The position numbers were made by a program, and so were the translations under genes. DNA of 55,918 nt, from the NCBI GenBank assembly GCA_031553195.1, contig JAVBLV010000068.1, positions 1-55,918 of the forward strand, given 5' to 3'. Position 1 is the stretch's first letter, and each line of letters opens with the position of its first letter. Origin of the DNA: JAVBLV01 sp031553195 (GTDB lineage: Bacteria; Bacteroidota; Bacteroidia; Bacteroidales; P3). Shown piece after piece: positions 30,788 to 39,438 of this stretch. A model generated the notes under the pieces. It saw nothing but the letters and a program-made list of their open reading frames with translations. It ran no database searches and was not told where the DNA came from.

Positions 30788-30933
30788 CAACTTTATAATA
30801 AAATCCTCTTTTATGTATTTTGGGTTTTAGGATGCTATTTATCAGACAGTTTTACGATCTCGAGAAAGTTGCATTATTTCTCAGAATCTTTTCAGGGGAA
30901 AATTTTTAATAACTTCAAAAAATAAATTTAAAC

Positions 30934-31503
30934 ATGGAAAAAAAATTGGCCAATCCAGGGCCTTTAGGACTGATGGGATTTGCAATGACGACAATTTTGC
31001 TAAACATTCACAACATGGGGTTTTTCCCTATTAGCGCCGCCATCATTTCGATGGGTATTTTTTACGGAGGGCTTGCCCAAGTGATCGTAGGCATTATGGA
31101 GTTTAAAAAAGGAAACACTTTCGGAACAACAGCCTTTACATCCTATGGATTATTTTGGATATCGTTGGTTGCTATATGGTTATTTCCTGAAACGGGCTTT
31201 ACAAAAGCCGCCGCCTCAAGTCCTGCTTTTTTAGGATGGTATTTATTCTTATGGGGCGTTTTCTCCGTGTTTATGTGGTACGGAACTTGGGGCAAAAGTA
31301 AAATGATGCAAGTCGTGTTTTTTACGGTTTCATTATTATTCTTACTACTGGCTTTACACAACTGGCTTGCCGAATGCGAAATCGGACATGTTGTCGGAAT
31401 CATAGCAGGCATCGTTGGCGTTATTTGCGGTAGCAGCGCCTTTTATCTTGCAATGGCGGAGTTGTTGGAAGAAGTGAAGGGAAAAAGAGTATTGCCTTAT
31501 TAA
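30934..31503 (+). CDS. Acetate uptake transporter (GPR1/FUN34/YaaH family)
   Basis: This 189-aa inner-membrane protein has six hydrophobic helices. The family signature is seen as NPGPLGL at residues 7-13, followed by MTTILLNIHNMGF. Characterised relatives (SatP, Gpr1) move acetate or succinate, probably with protons. Length is typical of the bacterial branch. A defined promoter with an overlapping inverted repeat lies upstream, and a two-way terminator separates it from ahcY. Confidence 0.9.
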   Translation: MEKKLANPGPLGLMGFAMTTILLNIHNMGFFPISAAIISMGIFYGGLAQVIVGIMEFKKGNTFGTTAFTSYGLFWISLVAIWLFPETGFTKAAASSPAFLGWYLFLWGVFSVFMWYGTWGKSKMMQVVFFTVSLLFLLLALHNWLAECEIGHVVGIIAGIVGVICGSSAFYLAMAELLEEVKGKRVLPY

Positions 31504-31605
31504 GTAATTAGTTTACATTTTACAATTGCTTAAAGTTAATGGTTGATAAACATTAAGCCTTCAAATATTCAACATTCAATGCCAAATTTGATATTGCTAT
31601 GTATT

Positions 31606-31647
31606 TATATAAAAAAACCGGATGTGAGAATCCGGTTTTTTTATATA
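31606..31647. terminator. Two-way terminator between the acetate transporter and ahcY
   Basis: Perfect 18-bp stem (31606-31623 with 31630-31647), loop GTGAGA, with A and T runs on either side, so it can act on both converging genes. Confidence 0.9.
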
Positions 31648-31663
31648 TACTTAGTTAGCAGGC

Positions 31664-33073
31664 TTAATACCTATAATGCTCCGGTTTATACGGACCTTCT
31701 ACGGGCACTCCTATGTAATCTGCCTGTTCTTTGGATAATTTTGTCAATTTTACGCCGATTTGCTCTAAATGCAGACGGGCCACTTCTTCATCCAACTGCT
31801 TAGACAAACGATAAACGCCAATTTCATAATTATTTTCCCATAAATCCAATTGAGCCAAAGTTTGATTGGTAAAAGAATTACTCATCACAAAGGACGGATG
31901 CCCGGTTGCGCAACCCAAATTTACCAAACGACCTTCGGCCAATAAATAAACGCAATGTCCGTCGGGGAAAATATACTTGTCAACTTGCGGTTTTATATTT
32001 ATCTTTTGAATCCCTTTCCATGCGTCCAAAATATCCACTTGGATTTCATTATCAAAATGGCCGATGTTGCAAATAATGGTTTCATCTTTCATCGCAGCAA
32101 TATGTCCGGCCGTAATAACATCTTTGTTTCCGGTGGTGGTTACGTAAATATTACCCTCTTTCAACGTATCTTCCAGAACCGAAACTTCAAATCCTTCCAT
32201 CGCCGCCTGAAGCGCGCAGATAGGGTCTATTTCGGTTACAATAACGCGGGCTCCGTAGCCTCTCATAGAACGGGCGCAACCTTTACCTACGTCTCCATAT
32301 CCAAGCACGACAACTACTTTTCCGGCAATCATCACGTCGGTGGCTCTTTTTATACCATCGGCCAAAGATTCCCTGCAACCATACAGATTATCGAATTTAG
32401 ATTTCGTTACCGAATCATTGACGTTAATAGCCGGAATCAATAATTCCCTTTTTTCCATCATTTGATACAAACGATGCACGCCCGTTGTCGTTTCTTCCGA
32501 AACGCCGCGCAATTCGGCGACTGTTTTATGCCATCTTTTATTGTCTTCTTTCAAAATACTTTTCAAAGTATTCAAAATAACGCCTTCTTCTTTGTTCGAA
32601 GGAGTTGCATCCAATATTTTGTCATTTTTTTCGGCGGCATACCCTTTATGAATAAGCAACGTAGCGTCTCCGCCATCGTCTACGATAAGGTTCGGCCCTT
32701 TTCCTCCGGCAAAACATAACGCCTGGTTTGTACACCACCAGTAATCTTCCAAGGTTTCGCCTTTCCATGCAAACACAGGAATACCCGCTTTTGCAATAGC
32801 CGCCGCTGCATGATCTTGCGTTGAAAAAATATTACAACTGGCCCAACGCACTTCCGCGCCCAACGCTACTAAAGTTTCTATTAAAACCGCCGTTTGAATG
32901 GTCATGTGTAACGAACCGGTAATACGAGCCCCTTTTAAAGGTTTTTCGGCTCCGTATTTTTTTCTCAACGCCATTAAACCGGGCATTTCTTTTTCGGCAA
33001 TTTCTATTTCCTTACGTCCCCAATCGGCCAATGAAATGTCGGCTACTTTGTAGGGCAATGTATAATCTGTCAT
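31664..33073 (-). CDS. ahcY: Adenosylhomocysteinase
   Basis: This 469-aa NAD-dependent enzyme splits S-adenosylhomocysteine into adenosine and homocysteine, recycling the product of methyltransferases. Seen: the catalytic His56 in GSLHMTIQ, the VDDGGDAT segment, GVSEETTTGVHRLY, the lysine/aspartate in NVNDSVTKSKFDN, the NAD-binding GYGDVGKG and the C-terminal HYRY. The length fits the bacterial form with an inserted segment. It follows arcC after 17 bases on the same strand, so the two are probably co-transcribed. Confidence 0.97.
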   Translation of the reverse strand: MTDYTLPYKVADISLADWGRKEIEIAEKEMPGLMALRKKYGAEKPLKGARITGSLHMTIQTAVLIETLVALGAEVRWASCNIFSTQDHAAAAIAKAGIPVFAWKGETLEDYWWCTNQALCFAGGKGPNLIVDDGGDATLLIHKGYAAEKNDKILDATPSNKEEGVILNTLKSILKEDNKRWHKTVAELRGVSEETTTGVHRLYQMMEKRELLIPAINVNDSVTKSKFDNLYGCRESLADGIKRATDVMIAGKVVVVLGYGDVGKGCARSMRGYGARVIVTEIDPICALQAAMEGFEVSVLEDTLKEGNIYVTTTGNKDVITAGHIAAMKDETIICNIGHFDNEIQVDILDAWKGIQKINIKPQVDKYIFPDGHCVYLLAEGRLVNLGCATGHPSFVMSNSFTNQTLAQLDLWENNYEIGVYRLSKQLDEEVARLHLEQIGVKLTKLSKEQADYIGVPVEGPYKPEHYRY

Positions 33074-33090
33074 AAGTATTGAGTATTAAA

Positions 33091-34029
33091 TTATTTTACA
33101 ATCCGAGTACCGCAATCAGGATTTCCGAGTTGACCGGCTTCGGTAATAATGCATTCCGATCCGCCGTTTTCCACAAAATAAATAGCGGCGCGCACTTTGG
33201 GAGCCATCGATCCTTCGGCAAAATGACCTTCTTGCAAATATTGTTTGGCTTCTTCTATTGTTATTACGTCCAATGCTTTTTCGCCGGGTTTACGGAAATT
33301 GATGAATATTTTAGGAACATCCGTCAAAATATAAAATTCATCCGCTCCAATTTGAACAGCCGCCAAAGCCGAGGCCAAATCTTTATCGATAACGGCTTCC
33401 ACTCCGTGGATAAGACCGTTCTCCTGAATAACGGGAATCCCCCCTCCTCCAACCGTAACCACAATATTCCCTTCTCCCGCAAGGCGCTTAACCAATTCTA
33501 TATTTTTTATCTGTAAAGGTTTGGGAGAAGCGACCACTTTTCGCCAGCCGTTTCCTTTAGGATCTTCTTTGAAAACGCAGTCGGTTTCTTTTGCATATGC
33601 TTCCGCTTTTTCCTTTGTATAATAAGGCCCCACCGGTTTGGTTGGGTTTTGAAACATGGGATCGTTTTTATCGACTAAAACTTGCGTAATGATCGTCAAC
33701 ACATTTCTGTCGATATTGTGTTTTTTCATTACATTGTTCATGCCCATCTCAATAAGATAGGCTATCGAACCTTGGGTTTCTGCTACGCAAAAATCCATCG
33801 GCATTTGCTGCAATCCGAAATTCTGCGCGCCGGCCTCATGTTGAAGCAAGACATTTCCCACCTGAGGGCCGTTTCCATGCCCTAACACAATATTATAATC
33901 TTGTTTTAACAAATTAACCAAAGACTCGCAAGTATCGGTTACGTTGTCTATTTGTTCCTTATAAGTTCCTTTCTGACCGCTTCTGAGCAAAGCGTTTCCG
34001 CCAAATGCAATAACTGCAAGTTTTTTCAT
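33091..34029 (-). CDS. arcC: Carbamate kinase
   Basis: This 312-aa enzyme of the amino-acid kinase fold makes ATP from carbamoyl phosphate and ADP in fermentative amino-acid breakdown. Seen: the start MKKLAVIAFGGNALL, VLGHGNGPQVGNVLLQ, the glycine-rich VTVGGGGIPVI and AEGSMAPKVRAAI. It is the first gene of a probable arcC-ahcY unit. Arginine deiminase and ornithine carbamoyltransferase genes are not nearby, so the source of carbamoyl phosphate is not shown here. Confidence 0.95.
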   Translation of the reverse strand: MKKLAVIAFGGNALLRSGQKGTYKEQIDNVTDTCESLVNLLKQDYNIVLGHGNGPQVGNVLLQHEAGAQNFGLQQMPMDFCVAETQGSIAYLIEMGMNNVMKKHNIDRNVLTIITQVLVDKNDPMFQNPTKPVGPYYTKEKAEAYAKETDCVFKEDPKGNGWRKVVASPKPLQIKNIELVKRLAGEGNIVVTVGGGGIPVIQENGLIHGVEAVIDKDLASALAAVQIGADEFYILTDVPKIFINFRKPGEKALDVITIEEAKQYLQEGHFAEGSMAPKVRAAIYFVENGGSECIITEAGQLGNPDCGTRIVK

Positions 34030-34206
34030 TCCGTTTTAAAGTAGATTATTTTTTAATCGCATGAATTATTAAAAGAATCTGCAAAATTAGCAATAAACTT
34101 GCAATTTACTAGAAAATGAACCTCTCATTTTTCTTTTCTTACACGGCCATACAATACTTTTTTCCATTAATCGTTGTAATTACGAATCTTATAACTTCAT
34201 TTTTAC

Positions 34207-34214
34207 TACTTTTG
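34207..34214 (+). promoter_or_regulatory. Possible -7 box of the desulfidase-like gene
   Basis: TACTTTTG matches the Bacteroidetes -7 consensus TAnnTTTG, 76 bases before the ATG. No good TTTG lies at the expected distance upstream. Confidence 0.35.
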
Positions 34215-34289
34215 CAATTTATTCCGCAAAATCCGCATTGGAGTTAAAACAGGGTTTTCTATTTTGTTTTAGAGATATTTACATAACGC

Positions 34290-35573
34290 ATGGACTATAC
34301 CAAAGAAGAATTGATTGCCTTGCTAAAAACCGAAGTCGTGCCGGCCGTGGGTTGTACGGAACCGGTAGCAGTGGCTTTTGCAACGGCAAGAGCAAAAGAA
34401 ATACTCGGTTGTTTACCGGAGACTATAGAAGTCTACCTCAGCCGCAATATCTTAAAGAATGCAATGGGCGTCGGCATTCCCGGAACCGGCATGGTGGGTT
34501 TGCCTATTGCAATTGCATTGGGAGCCATGATCGGGAAATCTTCTTATCAATTAGAAGTATTGAAAGACGTAAATCCCCAGGCGGTGGAAGAAGCCAAGAA
34601 AATAGTAGAGGGAAAACGGATTAACATTCAACTGAAAACAGATGTAGAAGACAAACTATACATTGAATGTTGTTGCAAATCAGGGGGGGAATCTTCCCGC
34701 GTTATTGTCAGAGGACAACACACGCACATTGCGTTTGAAGAAAAAAACGGACAAAAACTATTCGAAAATATCGACAAAAAAGAATCCGGCGGATCTGAAA
34801 CAAACAAAAATAAACGCTTGAAATTTAAAAACGTTTATGATTTCTCCATGTCGACTCCTATCGAAGAAATACGTTTCATCCTTGAATCGGAAAAAGTCAA
34901 TATGGAAGCTTCCTCCGAAGCGTTGAAAGGTTCGTACGGATTAAACGTAGGAAAAACCATTCGCGCTAAAATAGAAAAAGGACTTTTGCCCGACGACGCT
35001 TGCAATAATATGATTTCGGCTACTTCGGCGGCGGTAGACGCGCGCATGGCGGGAGCGGCCATTACCGTAATGAGTAATTCGGGAAGCGGAAACCAGGGCA
35101 TTACGGCAACCATTCCTGTATCGGTATTTGCTGATTTAGTGAACGCGAGCGAAGAGGAACGAGTCCGCGCGCTGATATTGAGTCATCTTACGGTTATCTG
35201 CATAAAAATGCAGTTGGGACGTTTGGCCGCCCTATGCGGATGCGTAGTGGCTTCTACCGGTTCCAGCGTGGCCATTACTTACCTTATGGGCGGAAATTAC
35301 CAACAAATGACTTATGCTTTGAAAAATATGGTCGCCGATATCACCGGCATGCTTTGCGATGGAGCCAAACCCAGTTGTTCCCTCAAAATGTCGACCGGAA
35401 CCAGCGTGGCATATTATTCTGCCTTGCTTGCAATGGAAAATGCAGTGGTAAGCGAAACGGAAGGCATTATCGATGAAGACGTTGATAAGACCATCGAAAA
35501 CCTGGCGAAAATAGGTTCTTTGGGCATGCAGGAAACCGACAAAATGATTCTCGACGTTATGACTTCAAAATAA
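34290..35573 (+). CDS. L-cysteine desulfidase / serine dehydratase alpha-like enzyme (UPF0597)
   Basis: This 427-aa protein is predicted to be a 4Fe-4S lyase that degrades L-cysteine (pyruvate, ammonia, sulfide) or L-serine. The CTEP motif begins at Cys22 (PAVGCTEPVAVAFA). Further cysteines in AALCGCVVAST and MLCDGAKPSCSLKMSTG are in the right places to hold a cluster. Glycine-rich SNSGSGNQGITATIPV is typical of the family. It is divergent from arcC. Its last 13 codons, stop and 3' hairpin are repeated at 49940. The family includes E. coli YhaM/CyuA; which substrate is used here is not decided by the sequence. Confidence 0.88.
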   Translation: MDYTKEELIALLKTEVVPAVGCTEPVAVAFATARAKEILGCLPETIEVYLSRNILKNAMGVGIPGTGMVGLPIAIALGAMIGKSSYQLEVLKDVNPQAVEEAKKIVEGKRINIQLKTDVEDKLYIECCCKSGGESSRVIVRGQHTHIAFEEKNGQKLFENIDKKESGGSETNKNKRLKFKNVYDFSMSTPIEEIRFILESEKVNMEASSEALKGSYGLNVGKTIRAKIEKGLLPDDACNNMISATSAAVDARMAGAAITVMSNSGSGNQGITATIPVSVFADLVNASEEERVRALILSHLTVICIKMQLGRLAALCGCVVASTGSSVAITYLMGGNYQQMTYALKNMVADITGMLCDGAKPSCSLKMSTGTSVAYYSALLAMENAVVSETEGIIDEDVDKTIENLAKIGSLGMQETDKMILDVMTSK

Positions 35574-35642
35574 ATTGATCCGCTTTTGTTGAGTGATTGA
35601 ATGGTTGAATAATTGAGCGATTCAGTTATTCAATCATTCAAC
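35526..35642. repeat. Left copy of the direct repeat bracketing the accessory block
   Basis: Matches 49935-50043: 35531-35592 is identical to 49940-50001 over 62 bp. The left copy then has 8 extra bases, and another 42 bp align with three differences. It spans the last codons and stop of the desulfidase-like gene and its 3' hairpin (arms around 35601-35616 and 35623-35638). Confidence 0.9.
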
Positions 35643-35709
35643 TTTATAAACCTTCCCACTCTCCCCCTGCTCCTAATTCAACAATTTTTATTTTTCAATA
35701 AAAAAAATA

Positions 35710-35740
35710 TTTCTCTTTTAACAAAAAGCGTGTATATTTG
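35710..35740 (+). promoter_or_regulatory. Promoter-like boxes at the left of the accessory block
   Basis: TATATTTG at 35733-35740 fits the TAnnTTTG box, with a TTTC (one off TTTG) 23 bases upstream. The next clear gene is the HU-like one almost 600 bases away. The short frame between (35746-35982) looks random, so this may drive a long leader or a lost gene. Confidence 0.4.
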
Positions 35741-36069
35741 CATTTTTGCAAAAAGAATCAAAATTCACAGAAAATAAGATTCAAAAAAGAAACAACGCCA
35801 TGTTGAGGTGTCAAGAAATAAATAACATTCAAAATAAATATTCAAATTCGGCCATTTCCTTATATAGTGATTTGGAATCGTTATTTTACATTTATTTAAC
35901 AACCCAATATTTGCATATCCGGAATATTGGCGTAACACACACACACACACAACGCCATCGCAATTCTGCGCGCATAAGTTAAGCATTTTCAGTCGATTAA
36001 AAAAGTATTTCTATTCATTTTTTCTATCAATTTGCGAGTGTAACATTTCTAACAGCCCTAAAGTTATAA
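35741..36069. other. Gene-free spacer with an AC dinucleotide run
   Basis: No convincing gene. An (AC)8 microsatellite sits at 35935-35951. The 78-codon frame across it is low complexity and is not called. Confidence 0.5.
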
Positions 36070-36231
36070 GGTTTGTAACGTTGTTTTTTGATACAAAGGC
36101 TCCCAAATTTTCTCATTCCCTCATTTACTTATTCTCTAATTTTCATATAGGGTTTGTAAAATCATTTTCCAATATAAAAACTCCCAATTATTCTTATTTC
36201 CTCATTTATTTATTCTCTAATTTCCTTGTAA
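36070..36231. repeat. Two imperfect 81-bp tandem units upstream of the HU-like gene
   Basis: GGTTTGTAA at 36070 recurs at 36151, and the following bases match in order: a CTCCCAA block, a C/T-rich CTCATTT block and ATTCTCTAATTT. The second unit ends about 100 bases before the HU-like gene. Confidence 0.65.
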
Positions 36232-36330
36232 AGAATCATTTTCAATTCTCAACTTTCAACTCTCAATTTAAAAGTCATGCGTTTTTGGCTTTGTGCCATG
36301 CGCTTTTATATAATTTAAAAACCTTTCATT

Positions 36331-36735
36331 ATGGCCGTATTTTTTAACAAAGTGGAAAAAAGTAATCCACTCAAACCCAACGAACCTAAAAAATGGTATG
36401 CTTCTTTAAGAACAGTAAGCCAAATTTCTGAAAAGGAAGTAGCAAAACTCATTTCCGACGAAACCACCATGAACCGGAAAGAGGCAGAAATGGCATTAGA
36501 CCAATTTCAAAAAATTCTACTCCGATTGCTCTTAGACGGGCATAGCGTGCAATTGGGAGACTGGGGATCTTTCCGCCTTACCTGCAATAGCGAAGGTAGC
36601 AATACCCAATCCGAAGTAACTGCTTCCAATATCAAAAACCTGAACATCCGTTTTACGCCAGGTAAGGATTTGAAAGAAGCCATTCAAAAGGCGACCCTTA
36701 TTCCGGCAGAAAATATGACGGCGAAAAAGAAATAA
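36331..36735 (+). CDS. HU-like DNA-binding protein (Bacteroidetes type)
   Basis: This 134-aa nucleoid-type protein resembles the Bacteroidetes HU-like family. The start AVFFNKVEKSNPLKP and the helical SEKEVAKLISDETTMNRKEAEMALD section precede the beta-arm region GHSVQLGDWGSFRLT and the basic end ENMTAKKK. Such proteins bend or bridge DNA. It is at the left end of the accessory block, next to an array of 22-bp repeats, and a role in handling that DNA is only a suggestion. A hairpin follows at 36745. Confidence 0.85.
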   Translation: MAVFFNKVEKSNPLKPNEPKKWYASLRTVSQISEKEVAKLISDETTMNRKEAEMALDQFQKILLRLLLDGHSVQLGDWGSFRLTCNSEGSNTQSEVTASNIKNLNIRFTPGKDLKEAIQKATLIPAENMTAKKK

Positions 36736-36744
36736 GAACAAAAA

Positions 36745-36779
36745 TTGCGAGGATTTCACTTTGAGCGAGGCCCTCGCAA
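36745..36779 (+). terminator. Hairpin after the HU-like gene
   Basis: TTGCGAGG (36745-36752) pairs with CCTCGCAA (36772-36779). Its layout, GAGG-TTTCACT then GCCCTC, resembles the longer hairpin at 48921, so the two may belong to one family. Confidence 0.5.
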
Positions 36780-36815
36780 ATCCAAAACTTAATTGTGAAT
36801 ACCCAGCGCCAGGGT

Positions 36816-37005
36816 TGCAACTATACATGAAAGAGATTCTGACTGTACTTTGTTTTGGTTCTGACCGTACATGAAGGTAACCTCTGACCGTACTTTACAA
36901 AAGTTGCGACCGTACTTTATGATAGTTATGACTATTCAGCGTTTGGGTTACAAATATACATGGGCATAAATCCGAATATACTTTGTGAAAGTTGCGAATA
37001 TCCGG
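36816..37005. repeat. Array of ~8.5 degenerate 22-bp direct repeats
   Basis: Units begin at 36816, 36838, 36860, 36883, 36905, 36927, 36949, 36971 and 36993 (last one partial), with spacing 22 or 23 bp throughout. A rough consensus is TGYGACCGTACTTTNNNNNAGT; the first half of each unit is conserved best. The array is not coding: 22 is not a multiple of three. The size and spacing resemble plasmid iterons or two turns of phased DNA. Confidence 0.8.
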
Positions 37006-37021
37006 AATTAAAAGCAAAAAT

Positions 37022-37055
37022 ATTCGCCCGCCGTTGAGCCGAATTTGTAATTCGG
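37022..37055. repeat. Palindrome shared with 39369-39406
   Basis: CCGAATT-TGT-AATTCGG at 37039-37055. The surrounding 24 bases from CGTTGAGCC onward are identical to the copy after the lipoprotein gene at 39381. Confidence 0.7.
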
Positions 37056-37097
37056 GAAATGCAAGGCAATCTGCAATTGCTTAAAAATTAAAGACAC

Positions 37098-37148
37098 TCC
37101 GAATTATAAATTCGGATATGTTTTAAGCGTAATTGCAAATTACGCTTA
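37098..37148. repeat. Two consecutive AATT-NNN-AATT hairpins
   Basis: TCCGAATT-ATA-AATTCGGA at 37098-37116 and an 11-bp arm hairpin TAAGCGTAATT-GCA-AATTACGCTTA at 37124-37148. Both have three-base loops inside an AATT core. The rest of the spacer up to 37316 contains no gene I can support. Confidence 0.75.
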
Positions 37149-37316
37149 GCAGGGATGCTTTTTTTTGAGGGCAATAGCCCTGCTGTGCTTTTCTTTCAGC
37201 AAAAGAGCTTGGTTGTTGGTTAAGGTTATAGGCTCTTCAAAAACTTTATAGTCCTTAAAGATGAATAATCAACAAACAATAAATAAAGGGGATAACCCAA
37301 AATGAAATACTATTAC

Positions 37317-37880
37317 TTACAAAATATTGCCACGGCGTTTTTCGAGGCGCATACGGGTCATGCGTTCGCGCAAGCCTCCCTCGGCCAAAAAATGTTCACT
37401 AAGCGCTTTCAATTGCCGTGCCAACAAATAATCATTTTGTTTAATGAGGCAGATAGCCATGTTGGCAATGGTTTCGGGTGGCCGGGTTTGTATGAGGTTC
37501 GTATAAAAAGCCGTATCGTTGTGTTGGCGTCCCAACCGGCGCATAGCTTCCAGTTCGGGCGAACCTGTCTCCCACTGGCGGCGCTGCCGTGTGCGAAGAA
37601 AATCTTCATAATCGGCGAGCAACTCGTGCAGGCTTGCCTTGGCTACATTTACCAGCTTAATTTCCATTTCTTTGGAAGTGGACGAAGCTGCAGAGCCTTC
37701 GATAATATTCTGTTTGCCCGAGCGTGCCGCCTGTACCATTTGGTCGATAGTGCGGTCGCCACGGCGAAGATATTTCTGACAGAAATAATAGGTAATATCA
37801 TATATAGCTTCCGCTTTTTGATAAGTCAGCAGTTTGCGGTAGTTTCCGCCGATCGGCAAAAGAGGTTGTTCGTTGGTCAT
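37317..37880 (-). CDS. Four-helix-bundle protein (S23/IVP-like with 4-helix suffix)
   Basis: This 187-aa protein resembles four-helix-bundle proteins related to the 23S rRNA intervening-sequence protein and to Avd of diversity-generating retroelements. The core runs from LTYQKAEAIYDITYYFC through DRTIDQMVQAARSGKQNIIEG and KASLHELLADYEDFLRTR. The C-terminal part (PPETIANMAICLIKQNDYLL, FLAEGGLRERM) matches the suffix domain of this group as I remember it. I start it at 37880 (MTNEQPLLPIGG); the longer frame to 38126 would add an unlikely leader. No reverse transcriptase or rRNA gene is adjacent. Function unknown, probably nucleic-acid binding through its basic helices. Confidence 0.8.
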   Translation of the reverse strand: MTNEQPLLPIGGNYRKLLTYQKAEAIYDITYYFCQKYLRRGDRTIDQMVQAARSGKQNIIEGSAASSTSKEMEIKLVNVAKASLHELLADYEDFLRTRQRRQWETGSPELEAMRRLGRQHNDTAFYTNLIQTRPPETIANMAICLIKQNDYLLARQLKALSEHFLAEGGLRERMTRMRLEKRRGNIL

Positions 37881-38016
37881 GGGTTTGGCTTTTAGGGTCA
37901 ATAGAGGCTTTAGGGTCTTTAAAGACTTTAAAGCAATTAAAGATAGATTAAGATTGCAAAGATAGTTATAAAAATAAAAAACAATGAAATAAACAAAACA
38001 AATAAAAAATAATAAA

Positions 38017-39270
38017 ATGAAAAAGAAAAATTTCCTTGCAGTCTTGAGTATGATAATATTCGGCTGCGCAGTTGTGATGTTCTCTTCATGTACCAAAGAA
38101 GATCCAGTTGATGAACCGGGCAACAAAGACCCTCGCTATGAGCGTTTTGTATCCGGAGCAGTATCTCTGCCTGATGGGGTGGAAAGAACCAAGCTCTCTG
38201 AAGATGCTAAGCAAATGTCCGTTGACCGTGAGGATCAGTTCAAGGTTGGCTTCAAGCTAATTTGGGATAGTACGGAAATTAAAACTAAAAAAGCAGTTTT
38301 AACTAAGTCTCTTGCCGGCGCCGATACGATAGTTATCGTAAAAGGCAAATCTTCCGCGAAGGTTACTCACAAACCCGAAAGTATAACCGTATCAAAAGAC
38401 AGTAATGTTATTGGAACACCGGTTATCACGTCTTCTCGAAGTGGGCAGAAAACCACATTCAAGGCCAAATACGAACACTTCGAAGACGAGATAGTCTTTG
38501 AAAATGATTCTATATTTGCTAAATGCTATAATGAAACTGTGGGTATATACAATGCTTTCACCAAATTAGAATTTACATCAAAAGGTGCAACTTATGTTAC
38601 CGACACAACTATCAACAGAGAAGCATATGAAACTCGCTCTTGGACGATAGTCTATACAATCTATCATTCTTCAGGTGATGTTTATACCGTGCAGAGTCCG
38701 GACAAAAGATTTGTTTGGAAAAAGTCCGCAGCCCCAACGATAACCTCAACCTTTTGGGACTATGACAATGTGCGAATAACCACCGTCAACGACTCAACTA
38801 AGAAGGTAGCCATCGACTCCGTAACCGTATGGAGCAACGGCACCAAAACCAAAACCGAAACCTCCGCCCAAATCTACTACAACGCTTGGCCGGAAGTATT
38901 AGGAAGTGTATTTTTTGAAGCTGTAGCTGAGATAGATAAAATAAAAGAAGATAGTGCTTTCGTCAGTTATAGAACATCCAACGGGTTCGTTATGAATAAG
39001 TACACAAAGACTATTGGGATATACCCCTTCTGGGTTGATCCGGCAAAGGGATTAGTTGCCAGCAGTTATTCAGAAGAGGTCACGTTCAAAGGAAGGGTTA
39101 TTATCGAAAAAGGTCGTTGGATATATGATATGTCTCCTCTTATAATAGAAGAATTAGGTAGTGACGGTTGGACTAATCATCAAAAGGTAACAAAAGATGT
39201 TAAATTTAGCTATGCCGGAGAAACTAAGGTTATATCAATAACACGGGACTGTATTTATCCTATTCAATAA
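38017..39270 (+). CDS. Hypothetical lipoprotein
   Basis: This 417-aa protein has a lipoprotein signal (MKKKNFLAV..., lipobox FSSC near residue 28), followed by an acidic linker TKEDPVDEPGNKDP, so it is probably tethered to the outer membrane. The remainder looks beta-rich, with many Thr/Ser/Lys and repeated phrases about conversion of sign (TVWSNGTKTKTETSAQIYY). No known domain is recognised. It is divergent from the four-helix gene (136-base gap) and followed by three compact hairpins. It could be a structural or binding protein of the envelope. Confidence 0.8.
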   Translation: MKKKNFLAVLSMIIFGCAVVMFSSCTKEDPVDEPGNKDPRYERFVSGAVSLPDGVERTKLSEDAKQMSVDREDQFKVGFKLIWDSTEIKTKKAVLTKSLAGADTIVIVKGKSSAKVTHKPESITVSKDSNVIGTPVITSSRSGQKTTFKAKYEHFEDEIVFENDSIFAKCYNETVGIYNAFTKLEFTSKGATYVTDTTINREAYETRSWTIVYTIYHSSGDVYTVQSPDKRFVWKKSAAPTITSTFWDYDNVRITTVNDSTKKVAIDSVTVWSNGTKTKTETSAQIYYNAWPEVLGSVFFEAVAEIDKIKEDSAFVSYRTSNGFVMNKYTKTIGIYPFWVDPAKGLVASSYSEEVTFKGRVIIEKGRWIYDMSPLIIEELGSDGWTNHQKVTKDVKFSYAGETKVISITRDCIYPIQ

Positions 39271-39308
39271 CACAACTTTTATGTGCATCCTAAAAAACAG
39301 CCCCGGTT

Positions 39309-39406
39309 CGGCGGCGGTTGTACCGCCGCCGCTTTATCAAAAAGCAGGCTAAGCCTGCAAAAAAAAGTGAGGATTTCCCCCGTTGAGCCGAATTTGTAAT
39401 TCGGCT
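39309..39406 (+). terminator. Three consecutive hairpins after the lipoprotein gene
   Basis: CGGCGGCGGT-TGT-ACCGCCGCCG (39309-39331), the short palindrome GCAGGCT/AGCCTGC (39343-39358 region) followed by an A-run, and AGCCGAATT-TGT-AATTCGGCT (39386-39406). The first is a strong GC stem; together they would insulate the next operon. Confidence 0.6.
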
Positions 39407-39438
39407 TTAAAGTCAAACTTATTAACTCATTAATTATT

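Noticed and set aside
31955..32443. 162-codon frame antisense to ahcY
   Set aside because: The minus-strand gene is unmistakable; the plus frame is a codon-bias shadow.
36816..37005. Possible CRISPR array
   Set aside because: Repeats are contiguous, degenerate and only 22 bp, with no unique spacers and no cas genes.
37317..37880. Avd-like gene of a diversity-generating retroelement
   Set aside because: No reverse transcriptase, template repeat or variable repeat pair is present nearby; the C-terminal part instead fits the four-helix suffix group.
37302..37895. Open frame of 197 codons on the plus strand
   Set aside because: It lies wholly opposite the four-helix-bundle gene, whose protein has a recognisable family pattern; the plus frame has none.
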